Shown: piece after piece, positions 63,797 to 64,000 of the stretch
How positions within the stretch are numbered: the stretch's first letter is position 1
Layout: every line of letters starts with the position of its first letter
Assembly: GCF_004796535.1 (NCBI RefSeq)
Contig: NZ_SPHY01000007.1
Location: 1-64,000 of the forward strand
Length of the DNA stretch: 64,000 nucleotides
From: Sphingomonas flavalba
GTDB lineage: Bacteria > Pseudomonadota > Alphaproteobacteria > Sphingomonadales > Sphingomonadaceae
Direction of reading: 5' to 3'
The notes under the pieces: generated by a model
Database searches by the model: none
What the model saw: the letters and a program-made list of their open reading frames with translations, nothing else
Told to the model about the DNA's origin: nothing
Program-made: the position numbers and the translations under genes

Positions 63797-64000
63797 TCAG
63801 CGCATCAGGCCGGACGCCAGCTTTTCGAGCAGGCGGTTGAGGGTGGCGATCTCGCTTTTCTTCATGTGGCGGAACGCTTCCTCGTAGAGGCGGTTGGCGG
63901 CGGCCCAGGCCTTGGCCCCGGCGTCCTTGCCGGCGTCGGTCAGCATCACTTCAGTGACGCGGCCGTCGCTTGGCCGCTGACGGCAGACGACCAGCCCGTC
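63797..64000 (-). CDS. MarR-family transcriptional regulator, C-terminal part (5' end outside window)
   Basis: 67 codons are visible, read leftwards, ending at the TGA at 63797-63799. The frame has the MarR wing and following helix: DGLVVCRQRPSDGRV, then EVMLTDAGKDAGAKAW, then a dimerisation helix ending LNRLLEKLASGLMR. The DNA-recognition helix lies beyond the window edge. It converges with the catabolic island; no regulatory link can be shown. Confidence 0.82.
   Translation of the reverse strand, partial: DGLVVCRQRPSDGRVTEVMLTDAGKDAGAKAWAAANRLYEEAFRHMKKSEIATLNRLLEKLASGLMR

Overview
High-GC alphaproteobacterial chromosome, most likely a sphingomonad (Sphingomonadales). The reasons are the split methionine synthase behind an ArsR-methyltransferase regulator, the Bpt-type leucyltransferase next to threonine ammonia-lyase, a ManD almost colinear with the characterised Novosphingobium aromaticivorans enzyme, and heavy use of Tat and TonB systems. 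The taxon is inferred from gene content, not from a marker comparison. No rRNA, tRNA, CRISPR array, transposase or integrase was seen.

Layout. 1-1317: end of a SPOR-domain protein and nagZ. 1657-6864: a complete type I secretion apparatus (TolC-like, ABC exporter, HlyD adaptor) followed by a small exported protein with a hairpin-rich leader. 6931-8330: an AT-richer patch with an HNH nuclease. 8340-8964: two small lipoproteins. 9104-14775: a methionine/methyl-cycle operon (ArsR-methyltransferase regulator, metF, split metH) under a perfect palindrome. 14863-24188: beta-helix protein, DsbD/ScsB plus redoxin, an operon of dehydrogenase, amidohydrolase and NlpE-like lipoprotein, ilvA, bpt. 24263-27858: a GT4/toroid fusion with a GH130 phosphorylase. 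27863-32262: mltG and fatty-acid synthesis (fabD, fabG, acpP, fabF). 32343-37532: class A acid phosphatase-like protein, rpsF-rpsR-rplI, cysD-cysNC. 37596-41851: an Mla-type lipid transport operon (E, F, D, auxiliary lipoprotein) and a HAD phosphatase.

41964-63643 is the most interesting part. It is a catabolic island of five transcription-unit groups, and each promoter region carries copies of one motif (half-site like TGTTAGACCAAT). The likely binder is the GntR/FadR regulator encoded at 54515-55297. The island encodes the cytoplasmic glucuronate route (UxaC, UxuB, ManD: glucuronate to fructuronate to mannonate to 2-keto-3-deoxygluconate), three MFS permeases and a TonB receptor. It also holds an oxidative periplasmic set: a GMC flavoenzyme with its Tat-exported small subunit, a PQQ dehydrogenase, a monoheme cytochrome c, four Tat-exported TIM-barrel isomerase/lyase-like proteins (two a recent tandem duplication), a Gfo/Idh oxidoreductase and an apparently exported ASCH-domain protein. 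No classical glucuronidase or polysaccharide lyase is present. My hypothesis is that sugars are released from a hexuronide by oxidation at C3 followed by elimination rather than by hydrolysis. The window ends inside a MarR-type regulator gene.
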